DNA of 64,000 nt, from assembly GCA_034190875.2 (NCBI GenBank), contig CM067344.1, positions 25,241,662-25,305,661 of the forward strand. The letters run 5' to 3'. How positions within the stretch are numbered: the stretch's first letter is position 1; each line of letters opens with the position of its first letter. Source of the stretch: Urechis unicinctus. Lineage: Eukaryota; Annelida; Polychaeta; Xenopneusta; Urechidae. Below the pieces are notes generated by a model. The model ran no database searches. It was not told the origin of the DNA and saw only the letters and a program-made list of their open reading frames with translations. Made by a program: the position numbers and the translations under genes. Below are positions 1 to 13,532 of the stretch, in pieces.

Positions 1-2392
1 CAATAATTTCCTGCTTGGTATGGCTCGTCCATAAACTGTTTTCGCCATATCATCGACAACTCACAGACTATAAGAAGTCTGCCCAATATACCCCAACCAT
101 TATATATGTACTGCATGGTGCTTCCAGAATATCAATGTGATGCCGTAGTCATTGGGCTGGATTATGCTTAAGTGCTGACATTGTGTTGATATATCTCCAT
201 GACCATATCAAGGAATGAATGCCGATATAGCAAATTTCATTTTGACAGCATGCTTTGGAACGGGAAAATGTGGTTTATTATTTCTACGTAATAATATGTT
301 TAGCAGGATATCCAAATGGCAATGGAATATTTTGGATATTTTATCAGCGTCGCCTACGTCATAAGAACTAGGTGTATAAAGACGAGGGTATTCTGTAAGC
401 AGCAATTCAAGCGAGACAAATGATGAATACAATCGCATGGAATACGTTTATCCGTTCCATGTTCGACGCTCTGCAATAAATCATTATCAATGTTTGGCGA
501 TTGTTCGCGTCAGCTAAGTCGCTTGCAACAGAATAAACATTCGATCATAATGCTTTTTCGCCGATGGGAGTCGTCAACACTGGTTTATGAAGATTAGATC
601 GTGATTTACTTGGTTGTTTTAATCACTGTGATAAATTGCTTCGACCATTTTTTAGAACTAACAGGGAATTGATATGGGGACCCTTCATTAACGGCAAGGT
701 TATCTGTCTTCTCGGTTTATATCAAAACCTTGTTTCATCATCTGAACCGCCCCACCTGCGTCATCCCATTCTTACTTTATCACCGAAATAGGAATTGTTC
801 TGCATATCAGGAAGTTCTAAGCGATACATTATGTAATGATATTTGTTTGAACGGATAACAGCTTCATCTACGTTACCTGACCTTCATGACCTTTATGAAC
901 ATATTCAAACATGGCCAGCGAAACCTATTGAGTTCGTTACAAAATAGAACTTCTCTGTTCCACGAATGTCCGATTAAACTTTGATTTATAAGCAGCAACA
1001 TGTATAGAAGGCCCGACATCAGTGAAAATATTTCTTAAATTCCGGCAATTGTCTGCATTCGGATCAGTGCAAATCTTATCTGCCCGCAGTGTATCTGATT
1101 CACGCAAGGAAGATAAATGTCATTATGTTGCGTGGCCAATCACGTGGATTTCCCCTTGCATACCAGTGTTAAGAGAATCACAGTGAATCTCAGCACTCAA
1201 TTACTGGCATTCGACAATGAGTTCAATATTTGTTCAGCAGATGGTCAGAAATAGTCAAGTTGCGACGTCGAACATCATACAGCGCTATAGGCCGGAACTC
1301 ATGAAGCGATACGAGGTAATTGGGTACTGGTTGTTAAGCTTCCGCAAGAGGACTACCGTTTGCTGTTCTGTCAGCATTTGCAAAGCTAAATAGTAGGCAT
1401 TGAACTGATATAGACAGGAAGTGTTTGCTACGGTTTGCGACACAAATTCGGTATGAACAAAGTAACTTAATACCACCAAGCAAACGTAATGTAACATGTA
1501 GGTGTTCTAGGTCAGATTGTAAGCTGATGGTTGAAGTGAATAAAAAGCGAATCTTGGACACACATTGAGACTGACCTTCGCCCCCGTATCAAAAGCACAG
1601 GATGTTTCTCTGATTATGTTGATTCTCGTTTGCAGATGTTTCGAAATTGACAAGTCAAACATTTCTATGAGTGCTCACATATCTTAAACTACATGTAAGT
1701 AGACAATGGGATTAATTTCTACAAATTGATATAATGTAGTCCGTCGTTTTGTTGCGTGCGTCTTTGGTACTCGCCTGGACACTTGATAAGGTTATATTCT
1801 CAGTGCGCGACTTTGAGTAAATCTCGTCGACTGAGGTCATACATCCGAGCCACTCTAGCTCAGGCTATTGGTGTCGCTGGGATGCAGATTGATATATTGG
1901 TGATTGGTTCCGGTGTATAAACATGGCGCCATTCCCGAATTCTCTTCGACTTTATGTAGCAAAATGTAGCTGAGTAGATATTACATTACGAGGACAATTT
2001 ATCCTAATGATCCCCAAAACACGACATTAATGTGCCTTAGCAAAAGAGCACCATTCATATCAGCAATGGTGACATATACATACCACGTACCACAAGCATA
2101 ACGGAAGAGCGATTGCCATAAGCATCATATATTAACGAGCGCAATCAGAGGAGATATGTGAATTATTTAAAGGAATTGTGCCTTTGATGATACAGGCATG
2201 ATTCGAGTATGCCATAATAACAATCTTTGGCTATCTGTCATGTGACAACAACGGCGTACATTTTCCAAAATGGCCGCCAGTGTTGGATATTTTTACAGTA
2301 GATTAGATTCTAGACCGCCAAGGATCTTGATCCTGGTGAGTAATCCTACATTGTAAAAGATTGGAAATGCAGTGGTGCTATTTGCATCAAGC

Positions 2393-5304
2393 AAGCAAAT
2401 ACTACTCATATTTGGCATTCAGGGAATACAAAAGTGCTAAACAAATCTCACATGTTTATGCGTAGACATCGATTAAGTTGCATATACATGGCACTAAACA
2501 TTATAAGCATGCCGCAATAATTATCCATGTTGTTAATAAAGCTTTAGAGTTTTGCATACAGCAAGTAACACCAATACTTCAAACTGACCAGGCATGTGCT
2601 CTGTCGTGTGAGTGCAATGGCAGCTCACCTTCCTGATGGTTTCAGCTTATAGTAGTGGCATATATATAGTAAATTATGTACTAACGTAGCAATACGCATT
2701 AAGGAGCAATGTCCAAACTATATACAGTGGTGGACCCTAACGAGTTTGTGTCATCAGACACACCCTGCCTGACTACAGACTGGAACAAATGTTCTTTATC
2801 CATCCAATTCACCACGTGGCACATCTGTGTGGTTGACTGTGCTTTCACATCAAGCCTTCCAACATGAAATAATACCATGGAAAGTCAGTCAGTCAGAGTA
2901 AATAGTTGTGCAAGTTACAGCACGTGAACGGCTTCTAGCTTACCTAAAATTGCACTTCAATTCACTAGTTATGGCAACAGACAAACATTTTAATATAGAC
3001 GCGTTCATCTCTTGCATACCGAACGGTCATCATTCCTCAGCATTTCACAACGCATCTATCTTGGGCGGCCGTCTCAGTTAATATTTGCTGTCGCAGTTAC
3101 GGCTTGGGAATTACTTTGGGCAGAGATGGAACATAATGTAAGGTACAGCAGTCGCCAGAAGGAAATAAAGTATTGTGGTATATGCCATTGTGCTCTTGAG
3201 ATATAATCAATGATTATGTATTGTACATGTTCGAAAAGTTTGCCATTCTTTATACAATACTATGTCTAGTAAGCATTGCACCCAAAAAGCTCGCTTAACT
3301 GTGGCATGGCAGTTAAATCCGCGCCTTCTTCCCTCTTAAGCCGAGATAGTTCTGATATATAACAAGTAATTTAAGTCAAACCATTCCCCAGCAAAAAAAT
3401 CATTGTGATGCATTGTTCTTCACATGGTCATTGGTTGCGCTGGTTATCGCGCTTGCACACAGAAACGCGGACCAACAACAAACTGTATCCAATGATTGTT
3501 CCCCTTCGTGAAGGTCATCGGTATTTAATCAAAATGCTTACCTTGGTAATATTGTTAGTATTTTAGTTAGCAAAGGATTACGATTATTGTATACTGACTC
3601 CAAACAAGACAACATCAGTGCTACACATGATGTTCAGATATCCTACATTTGTAAGCTCAGTACAGAATCACCTCATTACCTCTTCACAGCAAGTGCATTT
3701 TCATTGGACAATGGTCAAGTAAGAAATTCATACAAAATAATTAATAAATTAACCATTTGTTCGTTTATGTGACATGGTTAATCATTTGCTAATTTAGCAT
3801 AACTCTGCTTTACATGCAGACATATTGGTCAAGGTTCCACAATCACATAAATATGAGATGCGATATTGATTGTTTGGCATTATTATAAACCAGGGATTTT
3901 ATTGTTAAAATCGACATCTATTACTTCTAGATGAATGCAACCCTAGTCGGATAGCATGTAGAACCACGTCGTACTTCAAATGTTTTGAAAGCCAATGATT
4001 TAATGGTATCTATTTGAAACAGAACCTCTACGTGTGTTGAACACCATACCGGAGAGTAATATATTACAGCAGACACACACGTCAAGTTGTTGTCAACTTC
4101 TTCCTTTGCATATTGCACTTATTGCTTTAAATGATTTAGCACATGCCGACTGTGTATATCTATCATAAATGGCAAAGTGTTCAAGGCGCATATATCATAA
4201 GACTATCTAGCACTGGCGTATACGACTTGGCCCAATTGATGTCATTTGCTGCTATTTTCCGATGCCGCTTTCATTGCCTCTCATAGAGAATAGCATACCC
4301 ATTGCTGATGAGGCAACGGCTAATCAGTGTTTATTTTGACCGGTTTAGATGGCTGTCCCTATAAGTGACTTGTCACTTCTGCCATTATCCAGATGGCACA
4401 AGAGCACCAGGGCTTACCCTGTGAGAGGCTGTTTCTTTGTAGTGAACTCATGCTCCATTAAACGTGCTATAGTTATAAGATATATGCTCTTCATTATTGC
4501 GACTGAACACAAAATGCATCGATAAGCGACTATGTCATAAATGCTGTGAGGAGGATATGCACTAACTCTAGTCTGAAGAATCGATTGAATGTGAAGGATG
4601 GCTTATTCAATTATAGTGGGTAAATTATTATTCACGTTAATATAGGTAAGCACAGTTTATATGATATTATGTCAACAAAGGCAATTGTAACCATGGGCCA
4701 CGTCTAATGAGTATAGCAAATAGTGCTTGAGCATGCAGCATATGCACGATGAACATTTATACACATGGCTGCATTGTAAAGGTTATCTAATGTCTGACCG
4801 ATACAATTAGCGTCATAAGTACCAAGGCATATGCAACTGATCCTTCAATGATACGGAGGTTCCCTTTGGCGCTTACCAATGGCATTTTGTCAGCTTTAGT
4901 CGCACGTTGTTAGATCCAATATGCAAATCAGTAGTATAACGGTGCAATTAGAACCCCGTTTTCATATGACAACTGTTAGGCATAAGCCCATCGATGCATT
5001 ATATAAGGCAGAATAGTTCCGGTCGTTTTATTTACCGTTTGAACTATTTATTGAATGACCTAGATAATAATGAAGTTGTACACTATGGCTTTGCACAAAA
5101 TATAGTTCCGATTAATATACTTGGCATATGGACTCCTGGAGCGTCATGAAACAATTTCAGTAGCTAATGATACTACGATCTTATAAACATCGAGGCTCAT
5201 GCAGTAACTACATAAATTACTGCTGCGAAATGAACAGATATTAGAGGAAGCGTCAGGGTTCACAACAAACGGCCACATAAATGATATATAACCGCTATTA
5301 TATT
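2393..5304. other. Block of copy 1 absent from copy 2, partly kept in copy 3
   Basis: Copy 2 jumps from the equivalent of 2,392 to 5,305. Pieces of this block are recognisable in copy 3 at about 33,950-34,765, for example the segments matching 2,449-2,560 and 3,140-3,260. The block was therefore in the ancestral unit and was lost from copy 2. Copy 3 itself lacks about 2,777-3,003 and 3,300-4,975. I see no gene in it; open frames are under 70 codons. Confidence 0.8.
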
Positions 5305-5719
5305 GTAGCATTTATAAAAGAAAATATATTAGAAATTTATTTATAAAATACGTAATTCAATAATCCAATCGATGATCGGTTTGTTAGATCAGCCGGCCCT
5401 AAACATTGAGGCATGAAAGACGAGCACTAAATAAGTAGTCAAGAAGAATTGTGTGTTTTAGCTAAGCGATGCAGTAAATGCAGTATGATCATGGGAGTGA
5501 TAAGTGATACAATATCAACGCCTTATTGTGATGAATTGTGATTTATGGTTTGGTTGTCAGTATATTATTACTAGGGAACGTGTGTATCTGACAGTCACTG
5601 ACAACAGCGAAATGTACACAACGTACAAGCAGTCGACAAACAGGCGATGGGACAGAAGCGATACACACGAAACAGAGCTCATTAAGATAAGGCATCATAG
5701 ACCACGGACACACACATGA

Positions 5720-5905
5720 CATCCGTTAGGAAAGATTTATATCAAATGCGCGTATCATATTGGTCATGCAGTTGACCATCCAGCTAGGATCAAGATAAAT
5801 GTCAAGGTAAACTATCGTGAAGAACATCAGGTGTGTCTGATATGCAAGGAATCTAAACGTATTGCGCTATCCGGATATCATTGTATTCTTGCCTGGATGT
5901 CATAA
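5720..5905 (+). pseudogene. Shortened cysteine-rich open frame, copy 1
   Basis: This frame matches the one at 20,976-21,233 in copy 2 through the string VNYREEHQVCL, but it has lost about 300 bases downstream and ends after another 20 codons. It keeps four of the nine cysteines of the copy 2 frame (one is replaced by arginine) and gains one. No promoter or splice partner was identified, so it is better read as a relic than as a gene. Confidence 0.3.
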
Positions 5906-6616
5906 TAGCATGGCGCCATCTTAGCATGTATGCATTATGTAAGCTCTTGTTTAACTATCAGCGAACTTGCAAGATTCCGTAAACAACCTCCATATATAAA
6001 TCTGGATCGGCAAAAGAACGCTGTTAGACGTATGTAATATGCTCGCAGCTGCGGGAAAAACCTACTCTTGCAAATAATGGACTAGCTGAGCAGAGTAAAG
6101 GATAATACTTCATCGTACCGATCGCTTTACAGAAATAAAGACCATGATAGTCTTTTGTCACGAGCAAATTTCATGACCAAAATTAAATCCGTAATTGGTT
6201 GCATGAGGATTCGTGGTTCATCCTGGTCTATACGAGGGGCGTTTCAAGCCTTTAGCGCTTGCACTATACCTTATAGCATTGGACGCAATGTGACTTTAAT
6301 GTGCTGCCAGACAACACTCATAGTCATAGTTAGAACAGGTGAAATATTGTAAGGATGTTGTTGTTCATGCCGACAGCTATAAATGGGGCAATATGCTTTG
6401 ACGATTTGTTGTCCACATCGTAATGCCAAGCATAAATCTCACAACTGACTATCCAGTATGGCTGTATGCAATTTGAAACCCCACCAGCAGCCTCTAGGAG
6501 CTTAGTCGTCGATGATTTTTAGACGCTGTAATTGACAGAATTAACGAGAGGTCACTGATTGACCTGATGCTATGCATATGCGCTATCAGGTCATTGCGTT
6601 ACTTTCAACACGGCAG

Positions 6617-8456
6617 TCTATAGAATGACCGCCTTATTGAATTGTATACCCCCAACGTCTAACTATGGTCCATCTAAGTTATAGCGACAGCAATCAATTA
6701 GCATATGCGTCTAGTAGGCTTCTCATGAATCCCCTATCACTATCTATTAGAAAGTACAATAAAAGCCAATGACCTTCCGCCTAAAAAACATTCATTTGCA
6801 GCGAGGTCATTGAGTTTGCAATGCTGTCATGCAATGCTGCCAAAGTGTTTCTGCAAATGCCTTTCATTGCGACGATGATTATGTGAATGAAGAAGAGATA
6901 GCATGCTTATCACCCTTGCTGATTACACCAATCATCATATATGATACGGTTTTGAGTACAAATAATGCATTATGATTCTCTTATATAGCATACTTGATCA
7001 TTGCGAAATATGAATTTACGATAACACGATGCAAAAGAAGCATTTTGATGTGGACGGCGTTAATAACGGCCGGTATAGACAACGGTATGTATACATTTAT
7101 TTACTTAGAGAGACACTGTTCATTTATACTGATGTCGGCGTTCTATGTGATAGAGAATTTTATAATGTTTATTGCGTGCTGTCAAGGGACCACCAACTTT
7201 CGACTTGATCAAGAATTGCTACGCATACCATACAGCTACTGCAAAAAGAAAACAGCAATTTATTTGGTTCCCTGATATATAAAGAATAGTTCAGGGCAAT
7301 CGTCGGTCATATACTGCTTCGTGTTTCCGATTTCTCGTGATAACATCATATCCATTCGATTGTTAAACGGCAACATGAGTCTTAGGGTTTTTGATAGCAC
7401 TTAATAGAAGCACTTAGAGTAGACCATACCGTTGATTACGATACGTGAAATGGCTAGGCGGTATTTGTTTAAGAATATTTTAGAATTAAGACCTATGTCT
7501 CTTTGCGCGCGATATTTATCAGGGTTCTTGAAATACCACTCAGGCACAATACTCATTCCAAGGACCATGAAGACTTGTGACAAAATCTCTTAATCGTGAT
7601 AGCTAATAAGCGCCAACGTTACATGGTCATTCGATATTATATCCACATTTTCAACCATGGTAATATTTCATCTATACTGCTTGATAGTACCACAAAGTAT
7701 ATTAAGACACATGAATACAGAACTAAGGTCAACTTCATCATGTTAATCATCTGTTTTATGTGACCATTAATGCCCAATCAATCTTAGTAGTTTTGTGTTT
7801 TGGCCGGTGGAAAGGGAAAGGTGCTGCTTCGGCATGCAATGGGACGAGGTTGCACTCCAGGTCATTTACTGCCACGATAGATGACCACTAACACATCAAA
7901 AACCCCTTAGCAGTTCAGAGCAAAACTACAGATGCGTTTGGACTTATCGAGGCAAAGACAGCAGGCTCGGTGGCAATGGCATAGGTGCACAAACCACTCC
8001 TATGCCAATGTTCTGTCATTAAATGTAAGCATGTGCCCCTGGTACCACGACGCATTCCTTTAACAGTTCCCATAGCTAACTTTGGTCCATCCAGATGCGA
8101 GGCAGAGGCAGCGGGCTTTAGGGCGGCTATGGCATAGGTGCACCAACCACACCTTTTCGAATGCTCTGTTCTTAAATGTAGGCTTATACCCCTGGTACCA
8201 CAACGCATTCCTTGTATTTATCTGTAACTACGAAACCATGTCCAGAACGTTTGCAAATTTAACTGTTCCCATAGCTAACTTTGGTCCACCCACAATCCTA
8301 AAGATTAATAGACTATGATTTATAGGCCGATTTGTTTTACAGAGTTTACAGATAATAAATGACAAATCTGCTCACCCTGTACCTCATTAACCGATTGAGC
8401 TTGACTTGATATTTGAATGCATGACTGGTACATGATAACACACAAAATTACCATCA
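6617..8456. other. Block of copy 1 absent from copy 2; second half only in copy 1
   Basis: Copy 2 joins 6,616 to 8,457 with a shared CA at the junction. Copy 3 retains the equivalent of 6,617 to about 7,110 and then skips to about 8,560. The stretch of about 7,110-8,456 therefore exists only in copy 1 and is either an insertion there or two independent losses. It contains a short local duplication (7,931-8,292) and a 70-base piece (7,695-7,765) that resembles 15,620-15,715. A 93-codon frame at 6,994-7,275 with hydrophobic stretches is not preserved elsewhere. Confidence 0.75.
7931..8292. repeat. Local tandem duplication of about 160 bp, copy 1 only
   Basis: Unit a (7,931-8,093) and unit b (8,094-8,292) both begin GATGCG. 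They share ATGGCATAGGTGCAC, CCCCTGGTACCAC, GCATTCCT and CATAGCTAACTTTGGTCCA in the same order. Unit b carries about 46 extra bases (around 8,212-8,257) between GCATTCCT and the last shared block. On the minus strand an open frame (7,915-8,208) runs through both units, so the peptide repeats too (GTRG..LHL.TEH......CTYAIA). Whether that peptide is real is unknown. Confidence 0.85.
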
Positions 8457-10179
8457 ATTGTTTCGTTTTCCTCTAGAGCATTGCATATGCAACGCTGCTA
8501 CAAGGTTAAATGCGTATCTACCTGTGTATTAACACCTTTTAACTAGGGTTACTACACTAGCGACCCGTAATGAGATGAAATTAGTTTAAAAACGGAACTG
8601 CGAAACTTCATTTAAGTATATTCTCTTCCAATCAGCTATGCACTAATGTGCAAGTCGCTGACCATGCATTGGTTCATTAACTGTCTTACATATCTTTGAA
8701 ATCGGATTCCTGCTAGCTATGTCTAGTTCTGGCTTGTTTCGACCATCATCCCTTCTGATGACTCGATTAGACAATCTACATCTTCCTGCAGTTAAAACAA
8801 AACAAACACGTTTTTCTCCTTTTTACCTAAGTGCTTACATAAAGCATAGATATATTTGTATGAAACAGTTGCACTACATAAGAACAATGTTATTTATTAA
8901 TATTGTTTTTTCATTATTACCAATACACTAAAACTATCATCAAACTTGGCTATTGTTTTGTCATAGTCGATTGCAGGCGAGTTCGGCAGCTTATTATAGA
9001 AGCAATCATTGGACTTGGTGCTTAGCGAGATAACATTGATACCCAGTGCGTTACATAATCTCCAATCAGACATGTTTGCCGAAGCAAAAGCAATGTGGGT
9101 CACCTATTTTGGGTAAATCTGTTCATCTTGAACGTGTATAAGAACATTATTCCCAAATCACGTCTGGCAGGTAAATGTGCTCACAATGAAGCACACTGTG
9201 CCATTTACTTTGCACTAATATACGCTGAGGTAAGATTTGATAACAGATATATGCAATGTAATATCGTGACATACAGAGCATTATGAAACCCTAGTGACCT
9301 CAGTCTATAAGCAGTATTACTTCAGGTTTAACTTATTGCGTCGATGACCAATCATATACCTCTACATATCTATCTATATCTTCTTTACGGTAAATGAAGC
9401 AGTGGCGTTCTTGGTTCCTTGGTTTGTGCATCAGCCTTATGCGATACGCTAAGTAATAACTCGGATTTAGTTAACGAGTTTAAAGCACTGTGATTAAGTG
9501 CACTGACAGCTCCCTTTAGTCTTCAGTATTATATTGCCTATAGAAATTGTGCATATTTGCACGTTTCTGCATCAAGGGTATAAGTAGTTGTGTTGTTTTG
9601 TATTTGGCTACGATAACACAATCATGAACAAAGATTGTAATCACACATAGCACCTGTGAAAATACACACACCTACAGAACACAGACTAACGACTCCATGT
9701 TATCTATACATGCGCTATAGAAACGTTCCCTACACCAGATTATGTACTTCTAACGACCAATTCATGCGCATAAGTTGGCTTCGTAAAACAATTGCTAGGT
9801 GAGGTAAAGTGAGAACCGCAGCGCTTCAATTATATTGATCACAACCGCGGAAACAATGTTCTAACTATGAACACCATACATATTTGGAAGTGTCTCGCCG
9901 TTTGGGTTGCTAATAAAGCGCCTTGTAATCAGTTTCACAGTAGTCATTATAACGTTACTGTTTTGTATCAACTATAAGCTATTTTACGACAAAATTATTA
10001 GAAATGTTCGCGGAAATAATACTTTGTAGAAATATGTGCATTGTCAATATTGTTAGTTTGCAGGTTCCCGCATCGATCCATAGAAACAAAACTACTAACG
10101 CGTATGGGATAATATGAGTTGGAGCACAGTGGAGTTTTTCTAGGGCATGCAATAAGCCGATCGCATTTGGTCTTACAAC

Positions 10180-10482
10180 GTGTGTTGTAAATGCATTGCA
10201 CATTTGGGAACGGTGTTAATTGAGCGGCTTAGTGGTTTACATAAACAAAAGACAGAAGGTGGTTACTGTGATAATCCTTACTTACCTTGCAATCTTAGGC
10301 TAAACCATTGCTTCGTGGACATTCAAAACGTTAATGTTAGTGCCAGGAGCGAGCTGCATCATTGCACATATTTAAGCAGCTACAGACGAGTCTGCACCAA
10401 CTTATACGGACGTGATGGACGCGCATTCACTATCTCATTCATGTCGTTGTCCAGTGGCTGCGGGAGGGAATATTTTAATTAG
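10180..10482 (+). CDS. Unrecognised cysteine-rich open frame, copy 1
   Basis: This 100-codon frame has nine cysteines (MCCKC near the start, then six spaced ones) and ends SGCGREYFN. It is kept in copy 2 (23,657-23,953), where the only length change is an in-frame loss of two codons. In copy 3 the same sequence has an early stop and a 497 bp insertion. There is no ATG at the start of the frame and no clear splice signals were found, so if real it is an exon. I see no recognisable domain. Confidence 0.25.
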   Translation: MCCKCIAHLGTVLIERLSGLHKQKTEGGYCDNPYLPCNLRLNHCFVDIQNVNVSARSELHHCTYLSSYRRVCTNLYGRDGRAFTISFMSLSSGCGREYFN

Positions 10483-10936
10483 CATTCGATAAGCTTGCTG
10501 TATGTTACGCCATGTTGGTTTCTGCGCCGGTGTCATAACCCTGGAGTTATAAAAGTAATCGACTATGCCCATAAACAGGACATCCGTGCCGCATTATGGA
10601 CAATTTGAGATATATAAACGGGCAGATCAAGGGCAAATTGCTGAAGTAGTCCACTAATTTCGCGTTCTAAGAGAGTTTGATGCTATCAATGGATTATTGT
10701 TATGTGTTTGTTGTCTCGATTCTTGTTTGATCAATATTCTGAGTACTAGAGCACTTACTGTCTTTATCATTACCAACTGCCGTCCAAAATACAACGATTA
10801 TGCAGTAAATGTGCGTCTGTCACTGAAACTTTCCACTGGCACTGTGTTGACTGGTTCAACGCGGGTATTCGTTGAGGAACAGAACTTCCGTACCCAAATC
10901 TTCAACCCCACACTGAGATCACTATACTTACAAAAC

Positions 10937-11310
10937 CCGATCCCCCTGAGGGTCCGGGGGAAGAATAGGCCCACTGTATCCTTCTGCATGTCGTAAGAGG
11001 CGATTATTAGGGGGCAACCTGTACGCTATGGGTCGCGGCTCGTGTCGGTGGAAGATGGGATCCTGATAGTTGAGTTGAGAGGTCTTTACCAGGGCTATAA
11101 CTGCAACATACCATTCTGGCCTAGATTAAAACTAGACGAGAGGCTGAATGGCAAGATCCAGTCAATCGGCTGGTGGTGACTTGCCTTAGAATAATCTTTT
11201 CCATGTTTATTTTTTTCCATCTCCATTCTTTTATTTATTCTAGAAGGCTGCTGCTTAATCAGGTCAATCTTATCTATTGACATTTTATGACTTAACTTGT
11301 GCCGTTAACG
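10937..11310 (+). mobile_element. SINE-like retroposon fragment, copy 1
   Basis: The segment starts with a C-run and G-run hairpin (CCCCCTGAGGGTCCGGGGG). It continues with GCATGTCGTAAGAGGCGA and GGTGGAAGATGGGATCCTGA and ends near GTGCCGTTAA. From memory these modules resemble a dispersed short retroposon of mollusc genomes; the family name is not certain. In this copy the simple-sequence tail is missing. It lies at the same place in all three tandem copies, so it inserted before the tandem duplication. Confidence 0.55.
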
Positions 11311-11462
11311 ACTATACTCATCGTAATCACGCCGCGCGCAATGTGTCAATGTTCCAGCATCGACATATCTCGATGACATACATATTGGACTGCACATTCT
11401 GTCCCTTAATTCCTTTGGGAATTCGTAACAAGACGGTGTGCCGTTTGTTTTACCAACCCTGA
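11277..11462 (+). CDS. Short open frame whose end is conserved in three copies, copy 1
   Basis: This 61-codon frame ends RNKTVCRLFYQP and stop. The last 45 codons match copy 2 and copy 3 with the same stop. The changes in copy 3 are conservative (F to I, IL to LM, L to V, K to Q, V to I). A C-x2-C-x11-C pattern is visible. The minus strand over the same DNA is also open, and the whole block is unusually similar between copies, so conservation may not reflect this reading frame. No family is recognised. Confidence 0.28.
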   Translation: MTFYDLTCAVNDYTHRNHAARNVSMFQHRHISMTYILDCTFCPLIPLGIRNKTVCRLFYQP

Positions 11463-13339
11463 TGTAATAACCCTGACCCGTGTTGTGATGTCCCTTTACA
11501 TTAGGTGCTGCAGTGAAACAGATCATTGAGTCGCTAGCTTAACTGGTCTTTATCATGCTGCCACGCAAACAGGGCCATTAACAAGACCACGGAACCGCTT
11601 AACCTTGGGTTTATTCTGGTTTTCTGAGGTTGTTTGTAATGCTAGCCATCAACGTGCATGTGTGCTGAGATTCATTCGATGCTATACTACCATTATTGAT
11701 TCCATAAAACCAAGACTGCTTCAGAAAGTTCGAATTAAGTTGATTCCATACATTTATCCACAAAAGGCAATCATTAATTCAATTTTATCAGGAATGAAAA
11801 AAGATCGCTCGGTGACTTTGCATTCCTAAGCTAAGCGTAGAAACAGCATTTCACCATTGCTACATATAGGACAGGAGTGTGCTGGTGAATAAAGCCTCCA
11901 TATTGCGCAGTTAAGTTCCCAGCACCGTATAAAGCTAAAGCTATGAAGTGATTGTCCATCTCTTTCGGATCTTCACTCGCACGGGGCTTTAAGGAATCTT
12001 TGCTTGCGTCACCGGCTTTTCACAGAGCGGCTTTATTCGTCAATTGTTACCTCTAGTTTTTGCGCCACTTTCACCGAATACGCATATGCATTGGTCCTGC
12101 TGTTTTTCTGCGTCTGCTGCGGACGTGCTTACCTCAATCGTGGTTCTTTCTGTCACAGCGGTTAGCATTGGCGCGGTCGCAGCCGGTCGAATATTCGTAG
12201 GCTGATGTGAGTTTCTCTGCTGAGCAGCGTGAACCAAATCAGTACGTATCCATTTAAACTTGGAGACGAACGAGTTAGTAACATAACCAGTGCATTAGCT
12301 GACTAATAAAGAACTGACACGCCTTTCATGCGGCAGACTTTACTGCTTGCAATAACTGATTTTTCAAACATGGTGATGCACTTGCATACATTAATACCCA
12401 AGCACGAGGGGAATGGAATAAACATCAATTAGAGACGAAAATAAGCGAAAGCGATTCCCGCGAAACCACAAATATATCCATGCTCTAATTACAAACACTT
12501 TTCAAGTATTCCTTTGGGTTGGTTTAAATCTTGATTAAGTATCGAACTGTAATTACATATGTTGACCACAATATATCGCACTATAATTTACCATCATTGA
12601 ATAATGGTGATTAGTTCAACATAACCTAGGTGAGTTTCGTTTAATTTTTCATTTTCCTATAAACTACGATACTAAATCAGAGAAAGCTAGACCGCCACCG
12701 TTGCTGCTCGACTTCAGTGAATGTTTGTGAAGTAAATCGGCCTTACAGTTGATGGTTAGTGTCTATCCCATATTGTGATTAGTTTGATGTAGGTGGATTT
12801 AGGCTGGAATGACTTTTAGAACATTAATGCGCGTAGAGACCAATGTCTGCATTGAATGATACAGCCCACGTTTTGTTAGTATTTTGTACTCATACATAAG
12901 GAAAGTGCTCGTTCAATGGCTGCATGGTGTTATACTGAACAGAAAAGGGGCAAATACTTTAACCTTCCGCAAGCCTAGAGAGATTTTTGTAGCCTATATG
13001 GGATCGGCATTTCAATAATGACCAACATCTAGTAGTACAGAATGAACACCAAGGGAGTAGTTTGTCGCAAACAAGCTAGTTTATTTATCCGCAATCGTTT
13101 GCATATGTCCTGAGTTTCATCCGGCACGCTCCTATGTACACGAAGGGCCTTCTAAGGCCTAGGTGAATGCTGGTAAAAGTTTCATAACAAAAGTATTGTA
13201 AGTTTGATAGGTCCAAATCATCATAATTCCGATGCAATACGGTAAGTTAATCACTGACTATCATGGTGAGTTAGAACTTGGGAAATGTTGTACGTAAGTC
13301 GTTACGATGGTTACGCATAATGACAAAATTATTTTTCAG

Positions 13340-13516
13340 ATGAATCGGATTTTCAGACGTAGATGCCTTTCCATAAATTTTCAGTGCGTTTATTGTGATA
13401 GCGTCACGAACGGCGATACATTTAGCACATATTGGATAACCTGCCGACCATACTATCTGCGTGCAGATATTGTCCGCCCATTTTCTGATGCATATTATTC
13501 CATTACCTCACCATAA
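13340..13516 (+). CDS. Candidate terminal exon with four cysteines, copy 1
   Basis: A pyrimidine-rich acceptor (ATTATTTTTCAG) precedes a 58-codon frame that begins MNRIFRRRCL and ends DAYYSITSP and TAA. Cysteines follow C-x6-C-x2-C-x15-C. The frame is preserved in copy 2 with two amino-acid changes and is absent from copy 3. A perfect palindrome starts one base after the stop. No upstream exon with matching phase was identified. It may be a relic exon of a small secreted protein, or chance. Confidence 0.3.
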   Translation: MNRIFRRRCLSINFQCVYCDSVTNGDTFSTYWITCRPYYLRADIVRPFSDAYYSITSP

Positions 13517-13532
13517 ACAGGTCATGACCTGT
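13517..13532. repeat. Perfect 16-base palindrome, copy 1
   Basis: ACAGGTCATGACCTGT is its own reverse complement. In copy 2 the same site reads ACCGGTCATGACCGGT, with both members of one base pair changed so that symmetry is kept. Confidence 0.9.
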
